Shown in pieces: positions 8,678 to 15,887 of a stretch of 21,514 bases of DNA (positions are counted from its first letter, which is position 1; each line of letters opens with the position of its first letter). Position numbers and translations under genes: made by a program. The DNA lies in contig JACKPZ010000043.1 of assembly GCA_024233135.1 (NCBI GenBank), positions 1-21,514 of the forward strand, given 5' to 3'. Under the pieces are notes generated by a model that was not told the DNA's origin, did no database searches, and saw nothing but the letters and a program-made list of their open reading frames with translations. Origin of the DNA: Akkermansiaceae bacterium. GTDB taxonomy: Bacteria; Verrucomicrobiota; Verrucomicrobiia; Verrucomicrobiales; Akkermansiaceae.

Positions 8678-8800
8678 CACTTTCGTTCGCAGATCAAACA
8701 GACACAAAAACCACAGCAAGAACGACCGCGGAACGCAGCAAGTTTCATTGCAAAACGACCGAAACACCCCTCCCGCAGCCCTCCCGGCAACAATCGCGCT

Positions 8801-8827
8801 TGCTAATGCGACCGCGTCTCATTAGCA
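8801..8827. promoter_or_regulatory. Perfect inverted repeat between GH20 and araC-type gene; candidate operator
   Basis: TGCTAATG (8801-8808) and CATTAGCA (8820-8827) are perfect 8-bp arms 11 bases apart, so arm centres are 19 bases apart, about two helical turns. The right arm ends 7 bases before the proposed GTG start of the regulator. It lies in the divergent intergenic space, 124-150 bases upstream of the hexosaminidase start. It could be an operator for autoregulation or an RNA hairpin masking the ribosome binding site. The AT-rich arms stand out from the GC-rich surroundings. Confidence 0.5.
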
Positions 8828-8834
8828 GGGCGGT

Positions 8835-9740
8835 GTGTCGGATTCCCGTGTATTTGGTTCTTCCGCAGGAGCGCCCCCCGCCTCTGGAAATGTCCCGTCG
8901 GTGGCGTGGTGGGCGCTGCGCGGCGGCTTGGGCTGCGGCTGTTTGAGCGGGCGGAACGAAAAACCCGGCTGGAGCTGGCCGGTCCGCTCGCAGCGCGAGG
9001 TCTGGCTGTGGCTCAACGTCGAGGGCGAGGGCTTGATCTGGGGCCGGAGCGATCGTTTCCTCATGAAACCGGGAATGTTCGCGCTGACCGGTGGCGACGA
9101 GGCGGGCGAGTGGTCCTGCGTCCGCCAGACCGGGGAACACCGGCTTGAGGTCGTCCGCATGGGCAGCGACTGGCTGCGCGAACGCCTCGGCGGACTCGGT
9201 GCCGACCTCCACGCCGGCCTGGCCGGCTGGCTGCGCTCGGGCGAGCGGGTGGCCTTCTGCGGGCTGATGGGAGTGTGGGAAAAGGACCTATGCGCCGCAC
9301 TCTCGCTCGCCGGGCGGGAAAACGCCGCGGCAAGAATCCTCGCCGAGGCCCGGGTCCTCGACTGGGCGGCCCACCGCTTGTTCCGGAAACAAACGGCCGG
9401 CCCGGACCGCCCGGTGCACGGCCCGGTGAAACACGTCCTCCAACTCCTCCGCGGCCGGCTCGACCAGCCGCTCGACTTGTCCGCGCTCGCCCGCGAAGTC
9501 GGCGTTTCCCCGCACCATCTTTCGCGGCTCGTGCGCGCGGAGTCCGGAGCCACGCTCCAGCACCACCTGCGTCGCCTGCGCGTCGAGCACGCCTGCGGGT
9601 TGCTCGACTCCGGCCGCGCCAACGTAACCGAGGCCGCCTACTCGTGCGGCTACCAGAGCCTCAGCCACTTCGCCAAGGCCTTCCGCGAGGAGACCGGAAA
9701 AACCCCGCGCGAGTGGCTTGCCAACAAGCGTGGCGAATGA
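8835..9740 (+). CDS. AraC/XylS-family transcriptional regulator
   Basis: One-component DNA-binding regulator of 301 residues from the GTG at 8835. The N-terminal region (about 20-115) fits a cupin-like sensing domain, with WPVRSQREVWLWL and a later FLMKPGMFALTGGD turn. The C-terminal AraC domain spans about 195-297. The first helix-turn-helix is LDLSALAREVGVSPHHLSRL (213-232). The second covers 263-294 and contains the family signature CGYQSLSHFAKAFREETGKTP (271-291, partly quoted). The divergent arrangement with the GH20 hexosaminidase suggests it senses an amino-sugar or oligosaccharide and controls that gene, but this is positional inference. The start is uncertain: GTG is the only reasonable candidate near the family N-terminus, with a GGGCGG stretch just upstream as a poor Shine-Dalgarno. 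Confidence 0.88.
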   Translation: MSDSRVFGSSAGAPPASGNVPSVAWWALRGGLGCGCLSGRNEKPGWSWPVRSQREVWLWLNVEGEGLIWGRSDRFLMKPGMFALTGGDEAGEWSCVRQTGEHRLEVVRMGSDWLRERLGGLGADLHAGLAGWLRSGERVAFCGLMGVWEKDLCAALSLAGRENAAARILAEARVLDWAAHRLFRKQTAGPDRPVHGPVKHVLQLLRGRLDQPLDLSALAREVGVSPHHLSRLVRAESGATLQHHLRRLRVEHACGLLDSGRANVTEAAYSCGYQSLSHFAKAFREETGKTPREWLANKRGE

Positions 9741-9776
9741 CGCACGGTTGCCCCGCCGCGCAAACGGCCGTCATTC
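9735..9776 (+). terminator. Inverted repeat overlapping the araC-type stop; possible terminator or operator
   Basis: GAATGACG (9735-9742) and CGTCATTC (9769-9776) are perfect 8-bp arms, with a short TTGC/GCAA inner pairing. The left arm includes the regulator's stop codon. There is no T run after it. It may end the regulator transcript, or act upstream of the next operon, whose first start codon is 58 bases further on. Confidence 0.35.
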
Positions 9777-9834
9777 AATCGCAACCGGGCGTTAGATCCT
9801 TGGCCCACGGCGCGGCTATAAAGCCGGCCTGTTC

Positions 9835-11535
9835 ATGAAGACCATCCAATTCCGAGTCCTCTCCGCCGTTGCGTCGCTCAGTCTGTCCGCTCCTCTTCAC
9901 GCCGTTCCTGCCGTCGTGAAGCTGCACGATTTCGACAATACCGACATCCTCAACAACCCCGGCCCGCAGGCGCCGAACGATGCTCCGGTGCTGATCGGCT
10001 CGAAACTCTGGTTCACCACCGAAAAGGGCGGCTACTGGGGATTCGGCACGCTATCGACCTTTGATGTCGGAACCTTCCAGCTCGAGGAGAAGCTCTCGAT
10101 GGACAACGCCTCCGGCAACACGCCGAAGGCCTCGCCCGTCATCGATGGCGACCAACTCCTTTTCACCACCCAGCGCGGCGGCACCGGCGACCGCGGAACG
10201 CTCCTCTCGTGGGACACGGCCGGCGATACCCACGAGGTGCTGTGGAACTCGCCGGACCGGGACAGCCTCGACCCGAACCAGATGTGGGGGGACGTGACGG
10301 TCATCGACCGCGGCGAAGGACTCGGAAAGGATATCTATTTCATGGCCTACTTCGGAGGCACTCCCGGCTTCGGCGGCATCCTCCGCTACCAGACGAACGA
10401 CCAGAGCGTCACCACCGTCCACGAGTTCCAGGGCGCTCCCGGTGACGGACGCAATCCCTACAAGGGCTTCACCGCCGTCGGCACGGACCTCTATTTCACC
10501 ACCTTCACCGGGGGCCTTGTCGCGACCGGCCAGACGATCGGCGGCGGCATCCTCGGCAAGCTCGATGCCTCCACCCGCGGAAACGAATCCGTCACCACGC
10601 TTGCCACCCTGCCGGGAGGCGACGGCTCGCTGCGTTTCCCCGCCCACAACCCCTACTACCGCGCCAAGGACCACTCGCTCTATTTCACCAGCATCGGCAC
10701 CACCACCCAGTCCGGCGCGCTGCTCAAATACGATCTTCACACCCACACCCTCACCACCCTTCACGAAGTTCAGGACGCGCCCACGTCCGGAAGTTACTTC
10801 CCCGAGGGAAAACTCGCCTACAGCGCGGTGACCGAGTGGAACAACGAGTTGTTCTACGCCACCATCCAGGGCGGCGACCACGGCGGCGGAACCATCAACC
10901 GCTACCACCTGCAGACCGGTGCCCACGACGTCGTCATCCATCTCGACTCGAACCCCGGCGACGACGCCCAACCGCTCCTCAACATGGGCGGCGAAATGCG
11001 CGGTGGATTCACCTTCAACCACTCAACCGCCAGCCCCGCCTTCTACGTGCTGACGAAACAAGGCGGCGCCTACGACCACGGCACCATCCTGCGCATCGAT
11101 CTCGACGCGCAGGTCGCCCCCACCCCCTATGAGACCTGGGCCGCCGCCTGGAGCTTCGCAAACTCCGCCGACGCCGCGCCGAACGCGGATCCCGATGGCG
11201 ACGGGCGTCCCAACCGGGTCGAATTCGCCTTCGGCACCGGGCCGCTCGACGGCGCGGACGGCAATGGTTTCGCTCTCGGCGACGATTCCGGCGCGCTCGA
11301 ACTCCGTTGGACCGCCCGCAGCGACGCCTCCGTCACCTACACCGTCACCGGAAGCCCCACCCTCGGCGCGGCCCCGTCGCCATGGGCTCCCGTCGCCGGC
11401 ACCCAGGAAATCATGGCCGTCCCCGACGTGTCCGTGCCCTCCGGTTACGAGCGCCGCCGCATGACTCTGCCCACCGGCGCGGGCTCCGGGTTCTTCCGCA
11501 TCGAAGCCACCATCCACGACGCCACCCTGCCATGA
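9835..11535 (+). CDS. Secreted GloVer-repeat (TIGR03803-type) protein
   Basis: Exported repeat protein, probably folding as a beta-propeller-like structure; no enzymatic role is known for the family. It has 566 residues. The signal peptide MKTIQFRVLS...LHA is probably cut after residue 23. About seven GloVer-type repeats (xYFTTxxGGxxxxGTLxxxD) are visible, near residues 58-77, 108-127, 167-185, 219-243, 282-300, 339-357 and 403-422. A C-terminal region follows, with PNADPDGDGRPNRVEFAFG (449-467), similar to that of the protein at 106-1626, and ends without a PEP-CTERM signal. Its stop overlaps the next start as ATGA (11532-11535), implying translational coupling with the pseudopilin and then the di-haem peroxidase. 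A TATAAA at 9817-9822 lies unusually close to the ATG. The repeat assignment is by eye; the function is unknown. Confidence 0.85.
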   Translation: MKTIQFRVLSAVASLSLSAPLHAVPAVVKLHDFDNTDILNNPGPQAPNDAPVLIGSKLWFTTEKGGYWGFGTLSTFDVGTFQLEEKLSMDNASGNTPKASPVIDGDQLLFTTQRGGTGDRGTLLSWDTAGDTHEVLWNSPDRDSLDPNQMWGDVTVIDRGEGLGKDIYFMAYFGGTPGFGGILRYQTNDQSVTTVHEFQGAPGDGRNPYKGFTAVGTDLYFTTFTGGLVATGQTIGGGILGKLDASTRGNESVTTLATLPGGDGSLRFPAHNPYYRAKDHSLYFTSIGTTTQSGALLKYDLHTHTLTTLHEVQDAPTSGSYFPEGKLAYSAVTEWNNELFYATIQGGDHGGGTINRYHLQTGAHDVVIHLDSNPGDDAQPLLNMGGEMRGGFTFNHSTASPAFYVLTKQGGAYDHGTILRIDLDAQVAPTPYETWAAAWSFANSADAAPNADPDGDGRPNRVEFAFGTGPLDGADGNGFALGDDSGALELRWTARSDASVTYTVTGSPTLGAAPSPWAPVAGTQEIMAVPDVSVPSGYERRRMTLPTGAGSGFFRIEATIHDATLP

Positions 11536-12110
11536 AACACCGCACCGGTTTCACCTTGGTCGAGCTGCTCGTCGCCATCGCGGTGATCGCCGTGCTCGCC
11601 ACCGTCACCTTCGTCCTCGGATCGCGGATGATCGAGCGGGCCAACCACGTCGTCGACATCGGCAAGATGCGCAACATCAACTCCGGCATCCTCGCCCGCG
11701 CCTGCGAGAACAACGGCATCGCCTACAGCAGGAAGGAGGTCGGAAACTCGTCCTACCGCGCGTGGGACGATTCGCTGAGCCTCTGCCGGGTGCTTGAGGA
11801 CTACCTACCCGGCGAGGACGCGTGGCTCAGCCCGGTGTCCACCGGGTTCCAGGAGCGGAACAAGAACAGCTACGCCTGGTCGCGCGCGGCCAACGTGACG
11901 GAGAACCGCATCGACACCATCGACAATCCGCAGAACACGATCACGATCTGGAACAGTTATTGTTATACCCTGCCATCGGTCCGCAATGTTCCCGACGGCG
12001 GCACCAACGGCGGCCCGCGCACCGCACCGAGGCAATATTGGTCCAAGCCGTGGAAACGGGGAACCGCCGTGAACTGGTTCTATCTCGACGGCCATGTGGA
12101 AACTCGTTAG
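11532..12110 (+). CDS. Type II secretion/type IV pilin-like pseudopilin
   Basis: Small protein of 192 residues with a classic prepilin N-terminus: MKHRTG|FTLVELLVAIAVIA. Prepilin peptidase would cut after G6 and methylate F7; E11 is the conserved Glu+5. The hydrophobic helix extends to about residue 30. The globular part ends with NWFYLDGHVETR, the DGHV-type ending seen in many Verrucomicrobia and Planctomycetes pseudopilins. No prepilin peptidase, ATPase or secretin gene is nearby, so this is an orphan pseudopilin that would rely on machinery encoded elsewhere. Its start overlaps the upstream GloVer gene by 4 bases and its last 17 bases overlap the next gene's start. This implies coordinated expression of all three. 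Confidence 0.88.
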   Translation: MKHRTGFTLVELLVAIAVIAVLATVTFVLGSRMIERANHVVDIGKMRNINSGILARACENNGIAYSRKEVGNSSYRAWDDSLSLCRVLEDYLPGEDAWLSPVSTGFQERNKNSYAWSRAANVTENRIDTIDNPQNTITIWNSYCYTLPSVRNVPDGGTNGGPRTAPRQYWSKPWKRGTAVNWFYLDGHVETR

Positions 12111-13251
12111 ATCCGCCGCGGCCCTGCTCGCCACCGCCTTGTCCGCGTCCGCGGAAACCCCGGACTTCGCCAGTCGCGACGAACTCGTGGGCTGGCTGCG
12201 GGAGGAGTATGCCAAAGCGTCCGCCGAATGGCCCGCGCCGACGCTCGACGAGGGCGTCGCCCACCGCGAACTCGGCACGCCCGGCGCCGTTCCGTTTCCA
12301 AACGGCATGGAGCCGACGAAGGAAAAGAAGCAGCTCGGGCTCTCGTTGTTTTTCGACCCTCGTCTATCCGGTTCCCAACAGATTTCCTGCTCGCGCTGCC
12401 ACGATCCCGAGAAAGGCTGGTCCGACGGACGTTCGCTCGCCAACGGCGTTTTCATGCACCAACTCGCCCGCAACACGCCCGGCCTGCACGGCGTGGGTCA
12501 CCACAAGTCGCACTTCTGGGACGGCCGCGTCCCCACGCTCGAGGCCCAGGCGGTGGCGGTGATCACCAATCCCGAGGAAATGGCCGGTGATCCGGCGGTC
12601 ATCGTCGAGCGGCTGAACAAGGAAGCCGAGTTCTACGGCCCGAGGTTCGAGGCCGCCTTCGGCGATCCGGAGATCTCCTTCGACCGCGTCGTCCAGGCCC
12701 TCGCCGCGTTCGAACGCGGGCTCGGCGTCGGTCGCAGCGATTTCGACAGGTTCCTCGGCGGAAAACACGAGGCGCTATCCGACTCGGCGCTCGTCGGCCT
12801 GCATCTGTTCCGCACCCAGGCGTGCTGCCTGAACTGCCACAACGGACCGGAGTTCAGCGACCACAAGTTCCACAACGCCGGCCTCACCTACTATGAACGT
12901 CGTTTCGAGGACCAGGGTCTTTACGCCGTCACCGGGAAACCGGAAGACATGGGCAGGTTCCGCACCCCCAGCCTGCGCAACGTCGGCAAAACCGGCCCGT
13001 GGATGCACAACGGCCTGTTTCCCTCCATGCGCGGCGTGCTCAATCTCTACAACGCCGGCATGCCCCGGCCGAAACGGAAGGAGCACCAGAAGGACGATCC
13101 CTTGTTTCCGGAAACCAGCCCGCTGCTCAAGCCGCTCGACCTCAGCATCGAACAACGCGCCGACCTCGAAGCCTTCCTGATGAGCCTCGACGAGCCGTCC
13201 ATGCGTGTGCTCAGTCCGCCGTTCCCGCCGCTGGCGCCGCCCGGCGGCTGA
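12094..13251 (+). CDS. Di-haem cytochrome c peroxidase / MauG-family protein
   Basis: Periplasmic c-type cytochrome of the CCP_MauG family. Members reduce hydrogen peroxide with electrons from small cytochromes, or oxidise residues in a partner protein as MauG and MbnH do. It has 385 residues. The signal peptide MWKLVRSAAALLATALSASA precedes ETPDF. Haem motifs are C99-SR-C102-H103 and C245-LN-C248-H249. The segment DMGRFRTPSLRNVGKTGPWMHNG (285-307, partly quoted) is the conserved stretch before the family's C-terminal region; M286 or M304 could bear on axial ligation, but I cannot tell. Whether it is a true peroxidase or a MauG-like modifying enzyme cannot be decided from sequence alone. The start overlaps the pseudopilin gene by 17 bases. 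The protein ends PPLAPPGG. Confidence 0.92.
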   Translation: MWKLVRSAAALLATALSASAETPDFASRDELVGWLREEYAKASAEWPAPTLDEGVAHRELGTPGAVPFPNGMEPTKEKKQLGLSLFFDPRLSGSQQISCSRCHDPEKGWSDGRSLANGVFMHQLARNTPGLHGVGHHKSHFWDGRVPTLEAQAVAVITNPEEMAGDPAVIVERLNKEAEFYGPRFEAAFGDPEISFDRVVQALAAFERGLGVGRSDFDRFLGGKHEALSDSALVGLHLFRTQACCLNCHNGPEFSDHKFHNAGLTYYERRFEDQGLYAVTGKPEDMGRFRTPSLRNVGKTGPWMHNGLFPSMRGVLNLYNAGMPRPKRKEHQKDDPLFPETSPLLKPLDLSIEQRADLEAFLMSLDEPSMRVLSPPFPPLAPPGG

Positions 13252-13316
13252 TCGGTCGGACGGGGCCGATTGCGCTTGCGGCCCTCCCTCGCGGCCGCAC
13301 CATCGGCGCACTCCGC

Positions 13317-14498
13317 ATGTTCGCCGTCTCCATCGCCGCCCTGAAACGAAACACCGCCATCCTTCGCGAGGTGAAGGAGGCGGCCGGTTGTCACCTCGTG
13401 CTCGCGCTCAAGGGTTTTTCCTGCTGGAAGGCGTTTCCGCACATCGCAGGCGACCTCGACGGCTGCTGCGCGTCGGGCCTGTGGGAGGCGCTCCTCGCCC
13501 GCGACCACTTCGGAAAACACGTCGTCACCTACTCGCCGGCCTACGACGAGGAGGACATCGCGCAACTCTGCGGGTTCACCCACCACCTCGATTTCAACTC
13601 GCTCTCGCAGTGGTTCCGCTTCCGCGAAATGGTGATGGCGCACCCGCGTTTCCAAAGCGGCGAGCTCCAATGCGGCCTGCGCGTGAACCCCCAGCACTCG
13701 ACCGGCCACACGCCGATCTACGACCCCTGCGTCGCCGGTTCCCGCCTCGGCATCACCGCCGACCAGCTTGCGGACGCCGACCTAACAGGTCTCTCCGGCC
13801 TGCATTTCCACACCCTCTGCGAGCAAAACTCCGACGACCTCGAAACCACCCTCGCCGCGGTGGACGAGAAGTTCGGCCACCTGCTCCGCTCGCCGCAGTT
13901 CACCTATCTGAACATGGGCGGCGGCCACTGGATCACCAAGCCGTTCTACGACCGCGAACGCCTCGTCCGCCTCGTCCGCGAAACCCGCGAGAAATACGGC
14001 GTCGACGTCTGGCTCGAACCCGGCGAGGCCATCGCCATCCACACCGGCGTGCTGCGCGCCACCGTGGTGGATGTCTTCGAATCCGCCGGCCACCAACTCG
14101 CGATCCTCAGCATCTCCGCCACCGCCCACATGCCGGACGTGCTCGAAATGCCCTACCGGCCCGATGTGTTCCTCGTCGATCCCGCGCCGTCGGATGCGAA
14201 ACCCGCCGTCGTCTTTGAAGGCGAATCCTATCACCCCGCCGGCGAATCCGGCCCGCATCTCTACCGCCTCGGCGGCCCCACCTGCCTCGCCGGCGATGTC
14301 ATCGGCGACTTCTCGTTTCCACGCCCGCTCGTGGTCGGCGACACCCTCGTCTTCGACGATATGGCGCACTACACGATGGTGAAAACGACCACCTTCAACG
14401 GCGTGAAACACCCACCCATCGCACTCCAGCACGAGGACGGCCGCATCGAAGTGATCCGCGAGTTCGGCTATCCGGACTTCCGCGACCGGTTGGCGTGA
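13317..14498 (+). CDS. nspC: Carboxynorspermidine/carboxyspermidine decarboxylase
   Basis: PLP-dependent fold-type III decarboxylase that converts carboxy(nor)spermidine to (nor)spermidine, the last step of the alternative polyamine pathway. It has 393 residues, near the usual 375-400. K32 in LALKGFSCWKAFP is the likely PLP lysine. Other features are GLHFHTLCEQNSDDLE (161-176), the glycine loop YLNMGGGHW (197-205), EPGEAIAIHTG (234-244), C323 in GGPTCLAGDV as the second active-site residue, and DDMAHYTMVKTTTFNG (347-362). The ATG at 13317 leaves a short N-terminus and has no Shine-Dalgarno; the reading frame stays open upstream over the peroxidase gene, but no better start is visible. It starts 65 bases after the peroxidase stop on the same strand, so cotranscription is possible. 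The usual partner, carboxyspermidine dehydrogenase, is not in the window. Confidence 0.92.
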   Translation: MFAVSIAALKRNTAILREVKEAAGCHLVLALKGFSCWKAFPHIAGDLDGCCASGLWEALLARDHFGKHVVTYSPAYDEEDIAQLCGFTHHLDFNSLSQWFRFREMVMAHPRFQSGELQCGLRVNPQHSTGHTPIYDPCVAGSRLGITADQLADADLTGLSGLHFHTLCEQNSDDLETTLAAVDEKFGHLLRSPQFTYLNMGGGHWITKPFYDRERLVRLVRETREKYGVDVWLEPGEAIAIHTGVLRATVVDVFESAGHQLAILSISATAHMPDVLEMPYRPDVFLVDPAPSDAKPAVVFEGESYHPAGESGPHLYRLGGPTCLAGDVIGDFSFPRPLVVGDTLVFDDMAHYTMVKTTTFNGVKHPPIALQHEDGRIEVIREFGYPDFRDRLA

Positions 14499-14662
14499 AG
14501 CAGGCTACCGGGTTCCGATCTTGAGATCCAAGGCCCCTCTCCGGTCCGCTCTCCTTGATCATTCGGCGGGATTTTAGGTTGGCACGACCGCTCGGTTAGA
14601 CCTACAAACCCGATGCGTGGCATCAAAACCGCCTCGACCAACCACCCCCACACCCTGACAAC

Positions 14663-15655
14663 ATGAAATCAAACCTGCCAATCGCGTTGACGGCACTCGC
14701 AACGCTGGGACTCACCGCCGCCAGCCTCCACGCCGACACCTTCGGCAGCGGCGGCAACGCGTTCTCAATTGACTTCGTGACCGTGGGCGATCCGGGCAAC
14801 GCCGATGACAGCGGCACAACGGGAAGCTACTATTCCAGCTACGGCGGGGTCAGTTATACCTTCCGCATGGGCACCTACGAGGTGAGCCGGGACATCATCG
14901 CCAAGGCGAACGCGGGGGGCAATCTCGGGATCACGCTGGCGGACATGACGGCTTTCGGTGGAAACGTGGCTACAGATCCGGCGACGGGGGTATCCTGGAA
15001 CGAGGCGGCGCGTTTCGTGAACTGGTTGAACACCAGCCAGGGGTATTCGGCCGCCTACAAGTTCGCCCTCCAGCCCGGCGACGTCGGCTACAGCTCGAAT
15101 GCGAATCTCCTGCTGTGGGACAGCGGGGACGCCGGATATGACGCCAACAACCTTTACCGGAACTCGAACGCGTATTACTTCCTGCCGAGCGAGGACGAGT
15201 GGTACAAGGCGGCGTATTACAGCGGAAGCGGGACCACTTACTACGACTACGCAACCGGCAGCGACACGACCCCGACTGCCGTTGCGAGCGGAACGGTCGC
15301 CGACAGCGCCGTTTACAACCAGGTGTTCTCAGTCGGTCCTGCGGACACCGACAACGCGGGCGACCTGAGCTACTATGGAACCATGGGGCAGAACGGCAAC
15401 GTGCAGGAACTGATCGAGAGCGCTTTGGCGGCCCCGAATGACTCCCCCACCGAGAATCGTGTGATCCGCGGTGGCTACTGGAATGGCGCTGAGGCCAATC
15501 TTCGTTCATCGACCCGCATCTCCGCCCCGACCACGAACGAGAGCGCGAATGTGGGGTTCCGCATTGCCAGCGTGGTCCCCGAACCGAGCATCGGTATTCT
15601 CGGCCTCCTCGGCTCCACGTGCCTCCTCCTCAAGCGTCGTCGCATCGCAGAGTAG
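14663..15655 (+). CDS. PEP-CTERM protein with non-catalytic SUMF1-like domain
   Basis: Exported protein of 330 residues. The signal peptide is MKSNLPIALTALATLGLTAASLHA. A formylglycine-generating-enzyme/SUMF1-type C-type-lectin fold follows: FRMGTYEVSRD (67-77), VSWNEAARFVNWLN (109-122), YFLPSEDEWYKAAYY (172-186), GTMGQNGNVQELIE (239-252) and VIRGGYWNG (268-276), then VGFRIASV. The C-terminus is a PEP-CTERM signal: VPEP, a hydrophobic helix, then KRRR. The only cysteine is in that C-terminal helix, so the cysteine pair and chemistry of true FGE are absent. It is likely a structural or glycan-binding surface or matrix protein. An exosortase elsewhere in the genome would be needed to process it. 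It stands alone, 164 bases after nspC, and has its own hairpin terminator. Confidence 0.92.
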   Translation: MKSNLPIALTALATLGLTAASLHADTFGSGGNAFSIDFVTVGDPGNADDSGTTGSYYSSYGGVSYTFRMGTYEVSRDIIAKANAGGNLGITLADMTAFGGNVATDPATGVSWNEAARFVNWLNTSQGYSAAYKFALQPGDVGYSSNANLLLWDSGDAGYDANNLYRNSNAYYFLPSEDEWYKAAYYSGSGTTYYDYATGSDTTPTAVASGTVADSAVYNQVFSVGPADTDNAGDLSYYGTMGQNGNVQELIESALAAPNDSPTENRVIRGGYWNGAEANLRSSTRISAPTTNESANVGFRIASVVPEPSIGILGLLGSTCLLLKRRRIAE

Positions 15656-15704
15656 GCGGCTCTTGTCACCGACGCCGGATCCCTGGTGGAAGGGTGAACG
15701 CAAG

Positions 15705-15724
15705 GTCCTTCCTGTCGGAAGGAC
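15705..15724 (+). terminator. Stem-loop after the PEP-CTERM gene
   Basis: A perfect 8-bp stem GTCCTTCC/GGAAGGAC with a TGTC loop lies 49 bases after the PEP-CTERM stop. No T run follows, so if it terminates transcription it does so by structure or with Rho. Confidence 0.5.
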
Positions 15725-15887
15725 GAGGCTCCCGGAGATTTGGGACGACACCGTATCCGCATTGGAACGCGGCACGGGCGGAATTCCCACCGCGCACTGC
15801 CCAAACGGGTGATTGCCGGTTTCGCGGGGTTTTTCTATCCCTATCCCATCCGGGGCGACGAATGCCCCGATGTCATCGAAATTCATC

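Noticed and set aside
14578..14600. Sigma-54-like promoter (TTGGCACGACCGCTCGG) before the PEP-CTERM gene
   Set aside because: The -24 half fits, but the expected GC at -12 is missing at the right spacing.
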